From Aestuariicoccus sp032586235 (GTDB lineage: Bacteria; Pseudomonadota; Alphaproteobacteria; Rhodobacterales; Rhodobacteraceae), in the NCBI RefSeq assembly GCF_032586235.1, contig NZ_JAWHTD010000055.1:1-21965 (forward strand): a DNA stretch of 21,965 bases, read 5' to 3'. A program made the position numbers and the translations under genes. The notes beneath the pieces were generated by a model. That model did not search any database, had not been told where the DNA came from, and saw only the letters and a list, made by a program, of their open reading frames with translations. Position 1 is the first letter of the stretch. Every line of letters begins with the position of its first letter. Below are positions 7,887-16,192 of the stretch, one piece after another.

Positions 7887-8217
7887 GAGCGTTTGGAATT
7901 GCACCAGGCAGCGGCAGGGTAGATCTTGTGCCCGCTGATGGCCCCAAAACCATATTGCAGAACACAACTCCAGTGGCTCAGTAGCTAAGGGCAAGACTCT
8001 GCACGTGGTGAGTTGCCCCCCCATTTCACTGACACGATGGCGTTTGGCGACTCGCTCTTTGGTTGCGTCGCCAGTTGAAAACATCTTTGAGAAGTTTGCG
8101 ACTCAGGATATCATCTTCGCGTTGCCGGCGTTCACGCAAATTTTTTTATCGTATCTTTTCCTTCCTCCCTTTTCGAGGGTCGGCCACAAGCAATTTTCAG
8201 CACTAAAGGAGGGCAAA

Positions 8218-10932
8218 ATGGCCCGATCCATCACATTTACGATCCATGGTCCCGTCGATACTTTGATAAAAATTGAAGAACTGGACGGCGGGGCACTGCG
8301 GTTCGACATTGACGTGCTCGGCTCTGGTCTGATCGGCGATTTGCGAGGTGTCTTTTTCGACTTGAAGGAGCTGAACTCCACGTCGGCCGGATTGACTGTT
8401 CTCGGAGTGGACGGCGACGAGGACCTGATCGGCAGGTCCCTTTTCCGGGAAGAACGCGTGGACAAGGTCCATAGAGACGTCAACATCAAGGGGCCGGTCG
8501 AGAAAGAACAGGGTGCGTTCGACGCCGGTATCGAATTTGGCACTCCGGGCATCGGTAAGGACGATGTCTCGGAGGTCAGCTTTGTCCTGACGGCCAACGA
8601 ACCTCTGTCACTGGACAGTTTGGATTTGGCGGATTTCGGTCTTCGTTACACATCCGTCGGCATAGAAGGTGATGGGCGCGAGGACAGTGAAAAAATCGCA
8701 GGTGACGCCAGTGGAGTGGCGCGCAACGATGCCTGGGAAGTGGATGAGAACGTCCAGGGTACAGTCGACCTGCTCGACAATGATACCAATGGAACTCAAG
8801 AAAACGGAACGCGCAAAACGCTTATCAGCGTCGTCGACGATGAAGGTGCGCTCGTGCCCGTTGCGGGCGGTTTCGAACGTGTCGTTATCATCGACGGGCT
8901 TGAACTCGGAACGCTTTTTGTTTCTGACGATGGGTTCGCAACATTCACTGCAAATGGGGCCGATGTCGACAAGCTTGCGCATGACGACATACGAACATGG
9001 GAATTTACCTACGAGACAGTTTCGAGCGTCGGGAACCTGGCGTCCGCCGACGCCCTGCTGACGATCGATGGACAAAATGACCAACCCGTCGCGTTCGACC
9101 GGGTGCTGAGCGTTGGTGAAGACGACGCCTTCGACACGGTCCAATCCCCGCAATTCGGTGAGCTGAATGGGGATGGTGTCACAGGGCGCTTCGTCGGAAC
9201 GGATATTGACGACGGCGATGTGCTGTCGTTCGAGATCATATCCGAACCGGTCGACGTGTACGGGAACCAATATGGTCAAGTCGTCAATAACGGCGATGGG
9301 ACATTTACCTTTAATCCCACCGATGAGTTCCAGTTCCTGGAGGCAGGTGAGACGCGCGATGTCACCTTCCAATATGTCGCGATCGACGATTCCGGTGTTG
9401 GAACCTCACCAGTATTTCCGGAAGAAACCGAAAGGTCTGCTCCTGCGACCGTGACGATCACGGTTGAGGGCGCGGACGACGCTGATCTCAGCCTTGCGGA
9501 TCAGTTGCTGTTCCGAACAACGGATCGCTCGATATGGAACTCGAACGAAGCCTTTAGTCTTGCACCGGACATTCCTTTCCTGGGCTTTACATTCAATGAA
9601 AGTCTGGATGCCACCCTTTGGAACGGCATTACGCTTGACTCCGGCGTGGTTCTTGATGTGCTCAACGGCTTTGTTGACGCTGGAGAGGTCGTCCTCGAGA
9701 CCGCTTGTGATATTTTCACTTTGGGGCTTGCGGATTGCGATGTCGATTTCGGCAACATCGACAACATCACCATCCCCGGCATCAGCACGGCCGGCAACGC
9801 TTACGCCAAGGTGGGGCTGCAACCCTACTTCTTCCTGAACGCAGGTGAGGTTGACGCAGAGGTTCCGGTTGACGTGGTGTTCACCGCGCCGCGCCAGGTC
9901 GAAGCAGGCGACACCATTACAATTGGCAGTGCCTATACCATCGACGGTGGCGCCACATTCCAGACCTCGGGGCCATCTGTTCAATTCGGCATCGACTTCG
10001 TGCTCGATATTGTCGCGGACCTGACGTTGAACGCCCTTGGAAGCTCTATCGAACTCTTTGATTTCGATACAGGAGACTTCCTTGAGACGGGAGTACTGGG
10101 TGAGCCGGGATTCAACATCTTCGACGTGGGGCCAGGCAGTACGACGGAAATCGAACTTCCGTTGGACAGCACCCTGACCCTGACGGTCCCGGACTTCGGA
10201 GCGACAGGGACGCCGGTGAACCCGGACAACTCGCGCCTGGAAGGCAGCGACGAGGAGGAATTCGTTGATCTGACCATTGATGTCGATGCCTTGATATCGC
10301 TCATTCCGGGCGTGCCACCGTTCGGCGGCGGCGATTCATTCGGCTTGGATTTCGACTTCGGCGAACTCGGCAATCTGGACATTGCCTCTTTCAGTTACGG
10401 CTGGGATCTGCTGGACATCGATCTTCAGGGGATCCTGAGTGCGGTTCAGGACTTCTCGATGTCGATCACGGATTTGCCGCTTCTGGCGCGACTTGAAGAC
10501 GGCGTCACGGAGATCACTGGCTTCAGTCTGGGTGATGACGTCACTTTTGATGTCCCTGAGGACTCGAGCTTCGATGCGGATGTCGATGGCGATGCGGATG
10601 GCCTGATGGACTTCGATATCGAGGTCGATATCGAAGCCCTTTTCGAACATCAGTCCTCGCTCGAACTCGACATGAACCTGATTTTGGGGCTGCTCAGATT
10701 CACCGCAGGCGTAACGTCCGACTTCATTTCCGATGATCTGGAATTCAGTTTGTTCGACGGCCTTGTTCCGTCCCTGCCATTCGATCCCGATCCCGACGAC
10801 GGTTTCCTGATTGGCGGCACAATTCCTTTGATCGAGGATGCGAGGCTTGCAACCCTGTTCGACGACGAATTCCCGCTTGAGGGTTGGAATACGGAAACGA
10901 ACACCACAGACCTGTTCTTCGACGTCGCTTAA
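8218..10932 (+). CDS. Large acidic secreted protein with Ig/VCBS-like domains
   Basis: The start at ATG 8218 is preceded by a strong AAAGGAGGG 4 nt upstream, so the longer in-frame opening from 8005 is not used. The 904-aa product is very acidic and has no signal peptide. Residues about 1-165 form a domain seen in secreted proteins of marine bacteria (IGDLRGVFFDL, then FGTPGIGKDDVSEVSFVL and FGLRYTSVG). Two cadherin/VCBS-like modules follow: ARNDAWEVDENVQGTVDLLD (from about 170) and VNNGDGTFTFNPTDEF with DVTFQYVAIDDSG (about 355-400). The C-terminal half (about 430-904) is a beta-rich, Asp-rich region that I do not recognise, with two Cys close together in TACDIFTLGLADCD. The features fit a type I secreted adhesin or matrix protein; no secretion genes for it are in the window. 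Confidence 0.82.
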   Translation: MARSITFTIHGPVDTLIKIEELDGGALRFDIDVLGSGLIGDLRGVFFDLKELNSTSAGLTVLGVDGDEDLIGRSLFREERVDKVHRDVNIKGPVEKEQGAFDAGIEFGTPGIGKDDVSEVSFVLTANEPLSLDSLDLADFGLRYTSVGIEGDGREDSEKIAGDASGVARNDAWEVDENVQGTVDLLDNDTNGTQENGTRKTLISVVDDEGALVPVAGGFERVVIIDGLELGTLFVSDDGFATFTANGADVDKLAHDDIRTWEFTYETVSSVGNLASADALLTIDGQNDQPVAFDRVLSVGEDDAFDTVQSPQFGELNGDGVTGRFVGTDIDDGDVLSFEIISEPVDVYGNQYGQVVNNGDGTFTFNPTDEFQFLEAGETRDVTFQYVAIDDSGVGTSPVFPEETERSAPATVTITVEGADDADLSLADQLLFRTTDRSIWNSNEAFSLAPDIPFLGFTFNESLDATLWNGITLDSGVVLDVLNGFVDAGEVVLETACDIFTLGLADCDVDFGNIDNITIPGISTAGNAYAKVGLQPYFFLNAGEVDAEVPVDVVFTAPRQVEAGDTITIGSAYTIDGGATFQTSGPSVQFGIDFVLDIVADLTLNALGSSIELFDFDTGDFLETGVLGEPGFNIFDVGPGSTTEIELPLDSTLTLTVPDFGATGTPVNPDNSRLEGSDEEEFVDLTIDVDALISLIPGVPPFGGGDSFGLDFDFGELGNLDIASFSYGWDLLDIDLQGILSAVQDFSMSITDLPLLARLEDGVTEITGFSLGDDVTFDVPEDSSFDADVDGDADGLMDFDIEVDIEALFEHQSSLELDMNLILGLLRFTAGVTSDFISDDLEFSLFDGLVPSLPFDPDPDDGFLIGGTIPLIEDARLATLFDDEFPLEGWNTETNTTDLFFDVA

Positions 10933-10954
10933 GGTGTTCTCAAATGACTAACTG

Positions 10955-10978
10955 GCCCGGCGCAAGTCGCCGGGCTTT
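10955..10978 (+). terminator. Rho-independent-like terminator of the large secreted protein gene
   Basis: A perfect 8-bp stem GCCCGGCG/CGCCGGGC (10955-10962 and 10968-10975) with a 5-nt loop is followed by TTT, 22 nt after the stop codon. The T-run is short, but the GC-rich stem is strong. Confidence 0.75.
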
Positions 10979-11536
10979 GCATTCTGGCACCCGTTTTAGG
11001 GCCATCGCCCCGACCCCCTTGGGCAACTGAATCGACCCCAAAACCCCCGATTTTTGGCAAAATCCCTGGTTACGGTTTGCGTAACTTCTAGGCGTCTTTG
11101 TAAACACCCTGCAAGGCGCCTTTTCCCAACCTGTCTTGGCTCTCGCAGCCCTGCTCCGAACGGCGAACATACCCCTTATTGTTTCGCCTTTTTTGGGGCT
11201 CAAACCCCCGATAACGCAAGCTCCCAGCTCTTTGCGATGTCGACGATATTCCGGCCGCCAAGGGAACTGGCTTCCCACCGTCAGAGCCGCCCCGTCGTTC
11301 TTGGCACCTGGGGGCCCCGATCCACCTCCCTGTTCCATCGCGGGCAATGTGTCGGATAAGGTCGAACGCCTTCCAGGATCTTTGGAGGGCGTTTTCAGTT
11401 TGAGCCGGGGAAGGGCGCTGGGAACCCTTGTTGTGTTGTCGCAGGTTCGGTCCGATGTTCGCCGTCGAGCTCCGGAAAGGTCGGATTGATGGCAAGGGAT
11501 TGAACCTTCTCGCGCGACGAGCGAAATAACACACTT
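10979..11536. other. Intergenic stretch without recognised gene
   Basis: I see no convincing gene in these 558 bp; the short frames on both strands are Arg/Pro/Ser-rich and match nothing I know. A small inverted repeat, GTTACG-gtttg-CGTAAC, lies at 11069-11085. The end of the stretch must hold the leader of the DUF3108 gene, but no clear promoter or ribosome site stands out. Confidence 0.5.
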
Positions 11537-12250
11537 ATGACACGCCTGTTCAAATCGATTGCCGCCCTTCTTGTCTTCGCTTCGCTCTGCGGCCCTGCGC
11601 AAGCCGAGCAAGTCTCATTTGTTCTGAGATTTGCCGGCATCAAGCTTGGCACGCTGAGCTACGTGGACCAAGTCGGGCCGTCCTCCTACGCGGCCGGACT
11701 TCGGTTCCGGACCGGAGGCCTGACGGGCCTGATTTCTAGCGTGACCTTTGAGGCCCGGTCACAGGGACGCCCGTTGGCAGGAGGCAACCTCGCTCCTACG
11801 AAATATCGCGAAGAAAGTCTTCGTGACGGCGAACGCGAAATCACCGAAATCATGTGGCGAGGGAAGACGCCGGATATCGCTGTCGAAACGCCTCCACAGC
11901 CGGATCGCCTCGATCCCCGCCAGGCCGTCGGCAGTGTTGATTTGATGACAGGCATGCACCTGCTCCTCCGTACGATCGCACCAGAGGATGCCTGTAAACT
12001 GGACGCGACGACCTATGATGGAAAGCGGCTGATGCGTCTGACACTCAGTGATGCCACCGAGGATCGCTCGGGTCGTGTGAGCTGTACGGGAAAGTTTTCC
12101 CGACTCAAGGGCGTGGCGCCGGAGGGACTGTTTGACACCATGTTCGCGAAGTTCGAAGTGACTTACAGAACTTTGGCTGATGGTCGGGTCCGGGCGGACC
12201 GGATGGTTTTGAAAACACCCTTGGGCCGGGCCGTTCTTGCGTCCGAGTGA
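11537..12250 (+). CDS. DUF3108 domain-containing periplasmic protein
   Basis: The 237-aa product starts with a clear signal peptide (MTRLFKSIAALLVFASLC, predicted cleavage after PAQA). The mature part matches the DUF3108 family: FVLRFAGIKLGTLSY at the start of the beta domain, GLTGLISSVTFEARSQGRP, a middle SVDLMTGMHLLLR, and an end with VRADRMVLKTPLGRAVL. Two Cys (in EDACKLD and VSCTGK) could form a disulfide. The molecular function of the family is not known; it is exported and common in alphaproteobacteria. The ATG lacks a strong ribosome site. The gene stands alone between two gene-free gaps. Confidence 0.85.
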   Translation: MTRLFKSIAALLVFASLCGPAQAEQVSFVLRFAGIKLGTLSYVDQVGPSSYAAGLRFRTGGLTGLISSVTFEARSQGRPLAGGNLAPTKYREESLRDGEREITEIMWRGKTPDIAVETPPQPDRLDPRQAVGSVDLMTGMHLLLRTIAPEDACKLDATTYDGKRLMRLTLSDATEDRSGRVSCTGKFSRLKGVAPEGLFDTMFAKFEVTYRTLADGRVRADRMVLKTPLGRAVLASE

Positions 12251-12654
12251 TCGGACCCAGTTTTGGGGCAAGTCGGCCGGGTAGGGATTTTTGTCTCCGC
12301 CTCGCGGCTGCCGTCAAGAATCTCTGCAGAGTTGCGAAGCTCAAATCAATCCCGGCCTGAAAGCCCGTCGACTAAGCTACTAACACACTCCGAACCCGAG
12401 TTCGAAGCCGACTTCCTCAACCACATCCAATTTGGTTGGCCATTCAAATCGTGAACGATGGGATGGCGGAGAACGTGGCGAATGAATGCGATTAGAAAGG
12501 CTCTTGATCTGTCCGCAACTTGGGGCACCTTGGATCGTCGAGCATATTTGCCCCAATTTGGCGGTCCCAAGAGGATCGGGCGCTGCCCGGTCCGTGATCG
12601 ATTGCGCTGGATAAGCCGAGTATTTACAGATGGTGGTCAACTTGCCTGAGGCCA
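12251..12654. other. Intergenic stretch without recognised gene
   Basis: These 404 bp hold no gene I can support. A plus-strand frame ends with the protein-like string FEADFLNHIQFGWPFKS (to 12454), and its antisense frame also looks protein-like, so an unidentified remnant is possible. No terminator or clear promoter for the following oxidoreductase was found. Confidence 0.45.
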
Positions 12655-13812
12655 ATGATGACAGATATCCCTAACCTTTTCCGTCCGCTCGAACTGCGCG
12701 GCATCGAAACCCGCAACCGTGTCGTGATCTCGCCCATGTGCCAGTATTCGGCCCATGAGGGGCATCTCGACGATTGGCATCTGGTGCATCTCGGGCGGTT
12801 CGCGATAGGCGGTGCGGGCATCATCTTCACCGAGGCGACGGCAGTTCAGAAGAGCGGAAGAATCACCCATGGCTGTCCCGGGCTTTGGGCCGACAGCCAG
12901 ATCCCCGGCCATTCACGCGTCGCGCAATTCGCCCTGCGCAACGGCGCCATCCCAGCTATCCAGCTCGGTCATGCGGGACGGAAATCGAGCATGCAGCGTC
13001 CCTGGTTCGGCAACGGACCGCTCGATCAGTCCGACTTCAACCGTGGCGATATGCCGTGGAGGCCGGTGGGACCGTCCGGGATCCCAGTCGCGGATGGCTG
13101 GCCCGTCCCGCGCGAACTGAGCGTCGCGGACATCTGTCAGCTTGTTGACGACTTCGTCGCCGCCACGAAGCGCGCCCTGCAGGCTGGCTACAAGATCATC
13201 GAGATCCATGGCGCACACGGCTATCTCGTTCACAGTTTCCTGTCGCCGCTCTCCAACAGGCGAACCGACAGCTACGGGGGCGATCTGCGGGGCCGCATGC
13301 GGCTGGCGACCGAAATCGTGGAGGCCGTTCGCGCCACACTTCCCGACGATATTCCGCTGTTCTTCAGAACCTCCGCTGTCGATGGCCCCCTAGACGGCTG
13401 GACGCTGGAGGATACCGTCGTCCTTGCCGCAAGACTGAGGGAAATCGGCGTCGACGTCATGGATTGCTCGTCGAGCGGCATCTCGGGGGCGGCAACGGCC
13501 AGTGGCAACAGCAAGCGCCAACCCGGTTTCCAGGTTCCCTACGCGGAAAGGGTCAGGAAGGAGACTGGCATCAAGACGATGGCTGTCGGACTCATCACGC
13601 ATCCGGTCCAGGCGGAGAAGATCCTCAAGCGCGGGCAGGCCGACCTCATCGCGATCGCCCGCGAGGCGCTTGTGGATCCGATGTGGGCGCTTCATGCCGC
13701 CCGCGAGTTGGGGTACGACACTGATTTTGCCAGTTGGCCGAAACAGTCGGGCTGGTGGCTTGTCGCCCGGCAGAAGACGTCGGAGTTATATGACCCCGAC
13801 AGCGCGGGTTGA
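12655..13812 (+). CDS. NADH:flavin oxidoreductase, Old Yellow Enzyme family (YqjM-like ene-reductase)
   Basis: The 385-aa FMN-dependent TIM-barrel enzyme belongs to the bacterial thermophilic-like OYE class. It carries ISPMCQYS near the N-terminus, with the class-specific Cys29 that tunes FMN. The substrate-binding His pair lies in EIHGAHGY (His185, His188), followed by FLSPLSNRRTDSYGG and the phosphate-binding end ADLIAIAREALVDP. Such enzymes reduce activated C=C bonds of enals, enones and other electrophiles using NAD(P)H. Two adjacent ATGs are possible (12655 and 12658); the second is better spaced from TGAGG at 12647-12651. The gene lies on the same strand as the osmC-TRAP-lacI genes but is cut off from them by a decayed IS, so a shared pathway is plausible but not shown. 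Confidence 0.93.
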   Translation: MMTDIPNLFRPLELRGIETRNRVVISPMCQYSAHEGHLDDWHLVHLGRFAIGGAGIIFTEATAVQKSGRITHGCPGLWADSQIPGHSRVAQFALRNGAIPAIQLGHAGRKSSMQRPWFGNGPLDQSDFNRGDMPWRPVGPSGIPVADGWPVPRELSVADICQLVDDFVAATKRALQAGYKIIEIHGAHGYLVHSFLSPLSNRRTDSYGGDLRGRMRLATEIVEAVRATLPDDIPLFFRTSAVDGPLDGWTLEDTVVLAARLREIGVDVMDCSSSGISGAATASGNSKRQPGFQVPYAERVRKETGIKTMAVGLITHPVQAEKILKRGQADLIAIAREALVDPMWALHAARELGYDTDFASWPKQSGWWLVARQKTSELYDPDSAG

Positions 13813-14040
13813 GCCCAAAAAAGGGTCTGGAACCACCAATCTTCCTTCTCTACTGCCGACTTAAGTCCCGGACGAAATCGTGACGGATCATCTGACGTGA
13901 AAGTGTCAAAGGAACTTGGGTTGAGGCGGGGCAGGGGGCGAGTATCCTCCTTCCAGTGTCGATACGGGAACGGCGACAGCTCGCGCGTCAGCTGGCAAGC
14001 GGCAACGGGCGGCGGGAGTCGCAGGCCCCGTTACGCCATC

Positions 14041-14401
14041 TCATAAACAATAGATGACGGTTGCGGCGAGAGCGATGGCCGAGAACAAGGCCTTGGGGCC
14101 CGGTCATATCTGGTGGCCACGCGGCGCCAATCCTTGAGCCTGCCGAACATGATCTCGATCACCGCCCGGCAGTGCATTGCGCAGCAATGTCGCGAGAGGG
14201 GCGGTTACGACGTTTGTAGCGTCGTTTGTCATATTTCACCGGTGTCGTGCGTTGCTTTCGTCCGGGTATGCAGGCGCGTATCCCTTTGTCTTGCAACGCT
14301 TCTCGGAACCAATCAGCGTCGTATCCCCGGCCCCCGAGTAGCCAGTTCACGTTCGGCAGGCTGTTGAGCAGCGCGCGCACCGATGTAATCGCTGAGCTCA
14401 A
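14041..14401 (-). pseudogene. IS5-family transposase remnant, broken by frameshifts and an insertion
   Basis: On the minus strand the remnant reads SDYIGAR, shifts frame, then continues LLNSLPNVNWLLGGRGYDADW and PVKYDKRRYKRRNR. The next native codons (IEIMFGRLKDWRRVATRYDR) resume only after a 41-nt insertion at 14160-14200. A second frameshift comes just before the C-terminal ALFSAIALAATVIYCL, which ends at TGA 14041-14043. This is the C-terminal half of an IS5-type DDE transposase. The usual GDRGYD has become GGRGYD, which probably removes a catalytic Asp. The N-terminal half and the element ends are missing. It separates the ene-reductase from osmC. Confidence 0.85.
14161..14205. repeat. 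Palindromic insertion inside the IS5 remnant
   Basis: ACCGCCC (14161-14167) pairs with GGGCGGT (14199-14205), and inside it CATTGC (14175-14180) pairs with GCAATG (14184-14189) around a 3-nt loop. Against the expected transposase codons, 41 nt (14160-14200) are extra. The structure resembles a small REP- or palindromic-element-like insertion. Only one copy was noticed in the window. Confidence 0.55.
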
Positions 14402-14468
14402 CCGAAATGCGTCACACGATGCGCTCCTGTGAGTTGAAAAGTTCGGGGGCACCGCGTTCGGTTGCCGC

Positions 14469-14487
14469 GATATCCAATCTGGATATC
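14469..14487. promoter_or_regulatory. Inverted repeat upstream of osmC
   Basis: GATATCC (14469-14475) and GGATATC (14481-14487) form a perfect 7-bp inverted repeat with a 5-nt centre, 29 bp before the LacI-type operator. It could be a second regulator site or a hairpin; nothing decides which. Confidence 0.35.
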
Positions 14488-14515
14488 TTTGCGGTTTCGC
14501 TTCGGTTAAATTTAT

Positions 14516-14527
14516 GCAAACGTTTGC
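14516..14527. promoter_or_regulatory. LacI-family operator upstream of osmC-TRAP-lacI
   Basis: GCAAACGTTTGC is a perfect 12-bp palindrome with the central CG step typical of LacI/PurR-family operators (PurR box core: CGCAAACGTTTGCG). It lies 29 bp before the TTG start of the osmC-like gene, in an AT-rich leader where a promoter would be expected. The cluster ends with a LacI-type regulator, which is therefore the likely ligand of this site; binding is inferred. Confidence 0.7.
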
Positions 14528-14556
14528 GCAAGCTGTTAAGCAAAAGGGGGCACCAC

Positions 14557-15045
14557 TTGTCCGAAGCTCTTTTCAAAGTCCGCTTTTCTGCCGAAGGCGC
14601 TTGCGTCGGCAAACTCAGAAACGAAGTGAGTCTTACAGCGCATGAGCCGTTTCAGGTCGAACGCATGCTTGCGACAGACGAAGGAAAATTTCAGGGCGGG
14701 GACGATACCGCCCCGACGCCGTTGGAATTTTTCGTGACCGGGCTGGTTGGCTGCCTGATGACCCAGATCCGAGTTTTCGCGAAGCGGCTGAAGATCGAAG
14801 TGGAAGACGTCAAGATCAGTTGTCGTGCGGAATGGGAGGCTCTGCCAGACCCAGTTGGGCCATATCAGGGGCGGCCGGCGAAGTTCGAGATTGATGTGGA
14901 CGTAACATCCAGCGCGGCGCCCGATCGAGTGGCTGAACTGGTCAGCGCCGCCCGGCGCGGATGTTTCGTAGAACAGACACTCGGTCAGGCCAACGTGATC
15001 AAACACAGGCTTTCAGTCAATGGCGCGGAGCAGTCGCCGGCATAG
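14557..15045 (+). CDS. OsmC family protein
   Basis: The product from the TTG at 14557 is 162 aa, usual for OsmC/Ohr-like proteins. The start is supported by AAAAGGGGG 6 nt upstream; the in-frame ATG at 14407 would place the operator inside the gene and adds residues unlike the family. The product has the two family Cys: Cys66 in TGLVGCLMTQ at the start of the central helix and Cys136 in RRGCFVEQTL. This is the pair that reduces hydroperoxides in OsmC/Ohr, although many paralogues have other or unknown roles. DAPTPLEFF-like TAPTPLEFF is also typical. It is the first gene after the LacI-type operator and lies 46 nt before dctP, so it is likely co-transcribed with the transporter. Confidence 0.88.
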   Translation: MSEALFKVRFSAEGACVGKLRNEVSLTAHEPFQVERMLATDEGKFQGGDDTAPTPLEFFVTGLVGCLMTQIRVFAKRLKIEVEDVKISCRAEWEALPDPVGPYQGRPAKFEIDVDVTSSAAPDRVAELVSAARRGCFVEQTLGQANVIKHRLSVNGAEQSPA

Positions 15046-15091
15046 CACAGCTACCCGAGTGACAGCATTTAATTAACCAAGGGAGGACAGA

Positions 15092-16192
15092 ATGTCATAT
15101 TCAACTGATCGGTCGAAGAGGAGCTGGGTTTTCAAGGGCCTGACGGCTTCTATCCTGGCTGCCGGGATGGGGCTTGCTTCGCCTGGTTTCGCCCAAGAAG
15201 AGATCGACGTGAGCATTGTCTCCGGCTTCTCGCCTGCCGTCGCCGCGGTCAAGATGCTCAAAGAAAGCTTCATGCCGAACGTCGACGCACGTCTGGCCGA
15301 GACCGGCAACTACAAGATCAACTGGCAAGAGGCGTTCTCGGGCACGCTGGCAAAGCCTGCGGGCGAGCTTGAAGCGATTGAAACCGGGCTTGCCGATATG
15401 GGCGTGATCCCCACCGCCTTTCATGCCGACAAGCTGCCGGTCTACCAGATCGGATATGTCACGCCTTTTACGACCACGGACCTGGTTCTGATTCACGAGG
15501 TCGTGGATGGGCTTGTCGACAAGTATCCCGCCTTCCGCGACACCTGGACCGGGCTTAACCAAGTCACTTTGTCGGCCAGCGGCATTCCCGACAACTACAT
15601 CCTGTGCTCTGCCGAGCCGATCACATCGCTCAGCGACATCGACGGCCTCAAGGTTGCGGGAGCCGGGCCGAACCTGCGCTGGATCGAACCGGCGGGCGCG
15701 ACGGGCGTAACCGGTAGCCTCGGCAACTTCTATCAATTGGTGGAAACCGGTGTTGTCGATGCGATGCTGGTCTGGGGCGAAGCGGTCGTTTCGCTGAAGT
15801 TCTATGAAGTCTGCGAGCATTACTTCAACGCCAACCTGGGTGGCGTGAATTCCTATGTGATCAATGCCAACCAGCAGGCCTGGGACAGCTACCCTGACGA
15901 GGTCAAGGAGGCGATGATTGCCGCAGCCAAGCAATACGGTGTCGACATCGGCAATTTCGCCGCCGAATTGGGCAGCAAAGCGCGTGACACCTTTGTCGCC
16001 AATGGCGGCAGCGTCGTCGAGATCGACCCTCAGGAGCGGGCAGACTGGGCCGCAACCCTGCCCAACCTTGCGCAGGAGTGGGTAGCCAGCCTCGAGGCCA
16101 GCGGCGTTCCCGCACAGGACATCCTGAGCGAATACATGCAGGCCATGCGTGATGCGAACCAGCCGGTCGCACGTCAGTGGGACGAACAGTGA
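15092..16192 (+). CDS. dctP: TRAP transporter substrate-binding protein, DctP family
   Basis: The 366-aa periplasmic binding protein starts at an ATG with a strong AAGGGAGGA 5 nt upstream. It opens with a signal peptide (charged N-terminus, then LTASILAAGMGLASPGFA, predicted cleavage before QEE). The mature protein follows the DctP pattern: GELEAIETGLADMGVI in the first lobe, the hinge motif LSDIDGLKVAGAGPNLRWIE with the expected Arg, and GVVDAMLVWGEAVVSLKFYE in the second lobe. DctP proteins bind carboxylate-type ligands and hand them to the membrane subunits; the ligand here is not predictable. The stop overlaps the start of dctQ. Confidence 0.93.
   Translation: MSYSTDRSKRSWVFKGLTASILAAGMGLASPGFAQEEIDVSIVSGFSPAVAAVKMLKESFMPNVDARLAETGNYKINWQEAFSGTLAKPAGELEAIETGLADMGVIPTAFHADKLPVYQIGYVTPFTTTDLVLIHEVVDGLVDKYPAFRDTWTGLNQVTLSASGIPDNYILCSAEPITSLSDIDGLKVAGAGPNLRWIEPAGATGVTGSLGNFYQLVETGVVDAMLVWGEAVVSLKFYEVCEHYFNANLGGVNSYVINANQQAWDSYPDEVKEAMIAAAKQYGVDIGNFAAELGSKARDTFVANGGSVVEIDPQERADWAATLPNLAQEWVASLEASGVPAQDILSEYMQAMRDANQPVARQWDEQ

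Larger units (their letters stand above)
7404..8217. other. Gene-poor, decayed intergenic region
   Basis: These 814 bp separate the divergent exporter operon and the large secreted protein. No intact gene is credible. The region holds a duplicated 27-bp segment (7743-7769 and 7860-7886), a short frame resembling the N-terminus of an EPS-type MarR regulator (7776-7886), and a small hairpin, TGGAC/GTCCA at 7552-7565. The short frames at 7404-7760 show no family resemblance. The leader of the 8218 gene probably lies after about 8100, where the DNA becomes AT-rich with a run of seven T. Confidence 0.6.

Noticed and set aside
8005..8217. 71-codon in-frame extension of the large secreted protein
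   Set aside because: A strong ribosome site sits directly before the ATG at 8218. The upstream part has different composition and lies in leader DNA.
10940..11611. 223-codon minus-strand frame after the large secreted protein
   Set aside because: It overlaps the terminator hairpin and the DUF3108 start, is Arg/Ser/Pro-rich, and has no family resemblance.
12390..12412. tRNA T-arm-like GAACCCGAGTTCGAA
   Set aside because: No acceptor, D or anticodon arms can be built around it on either strand.
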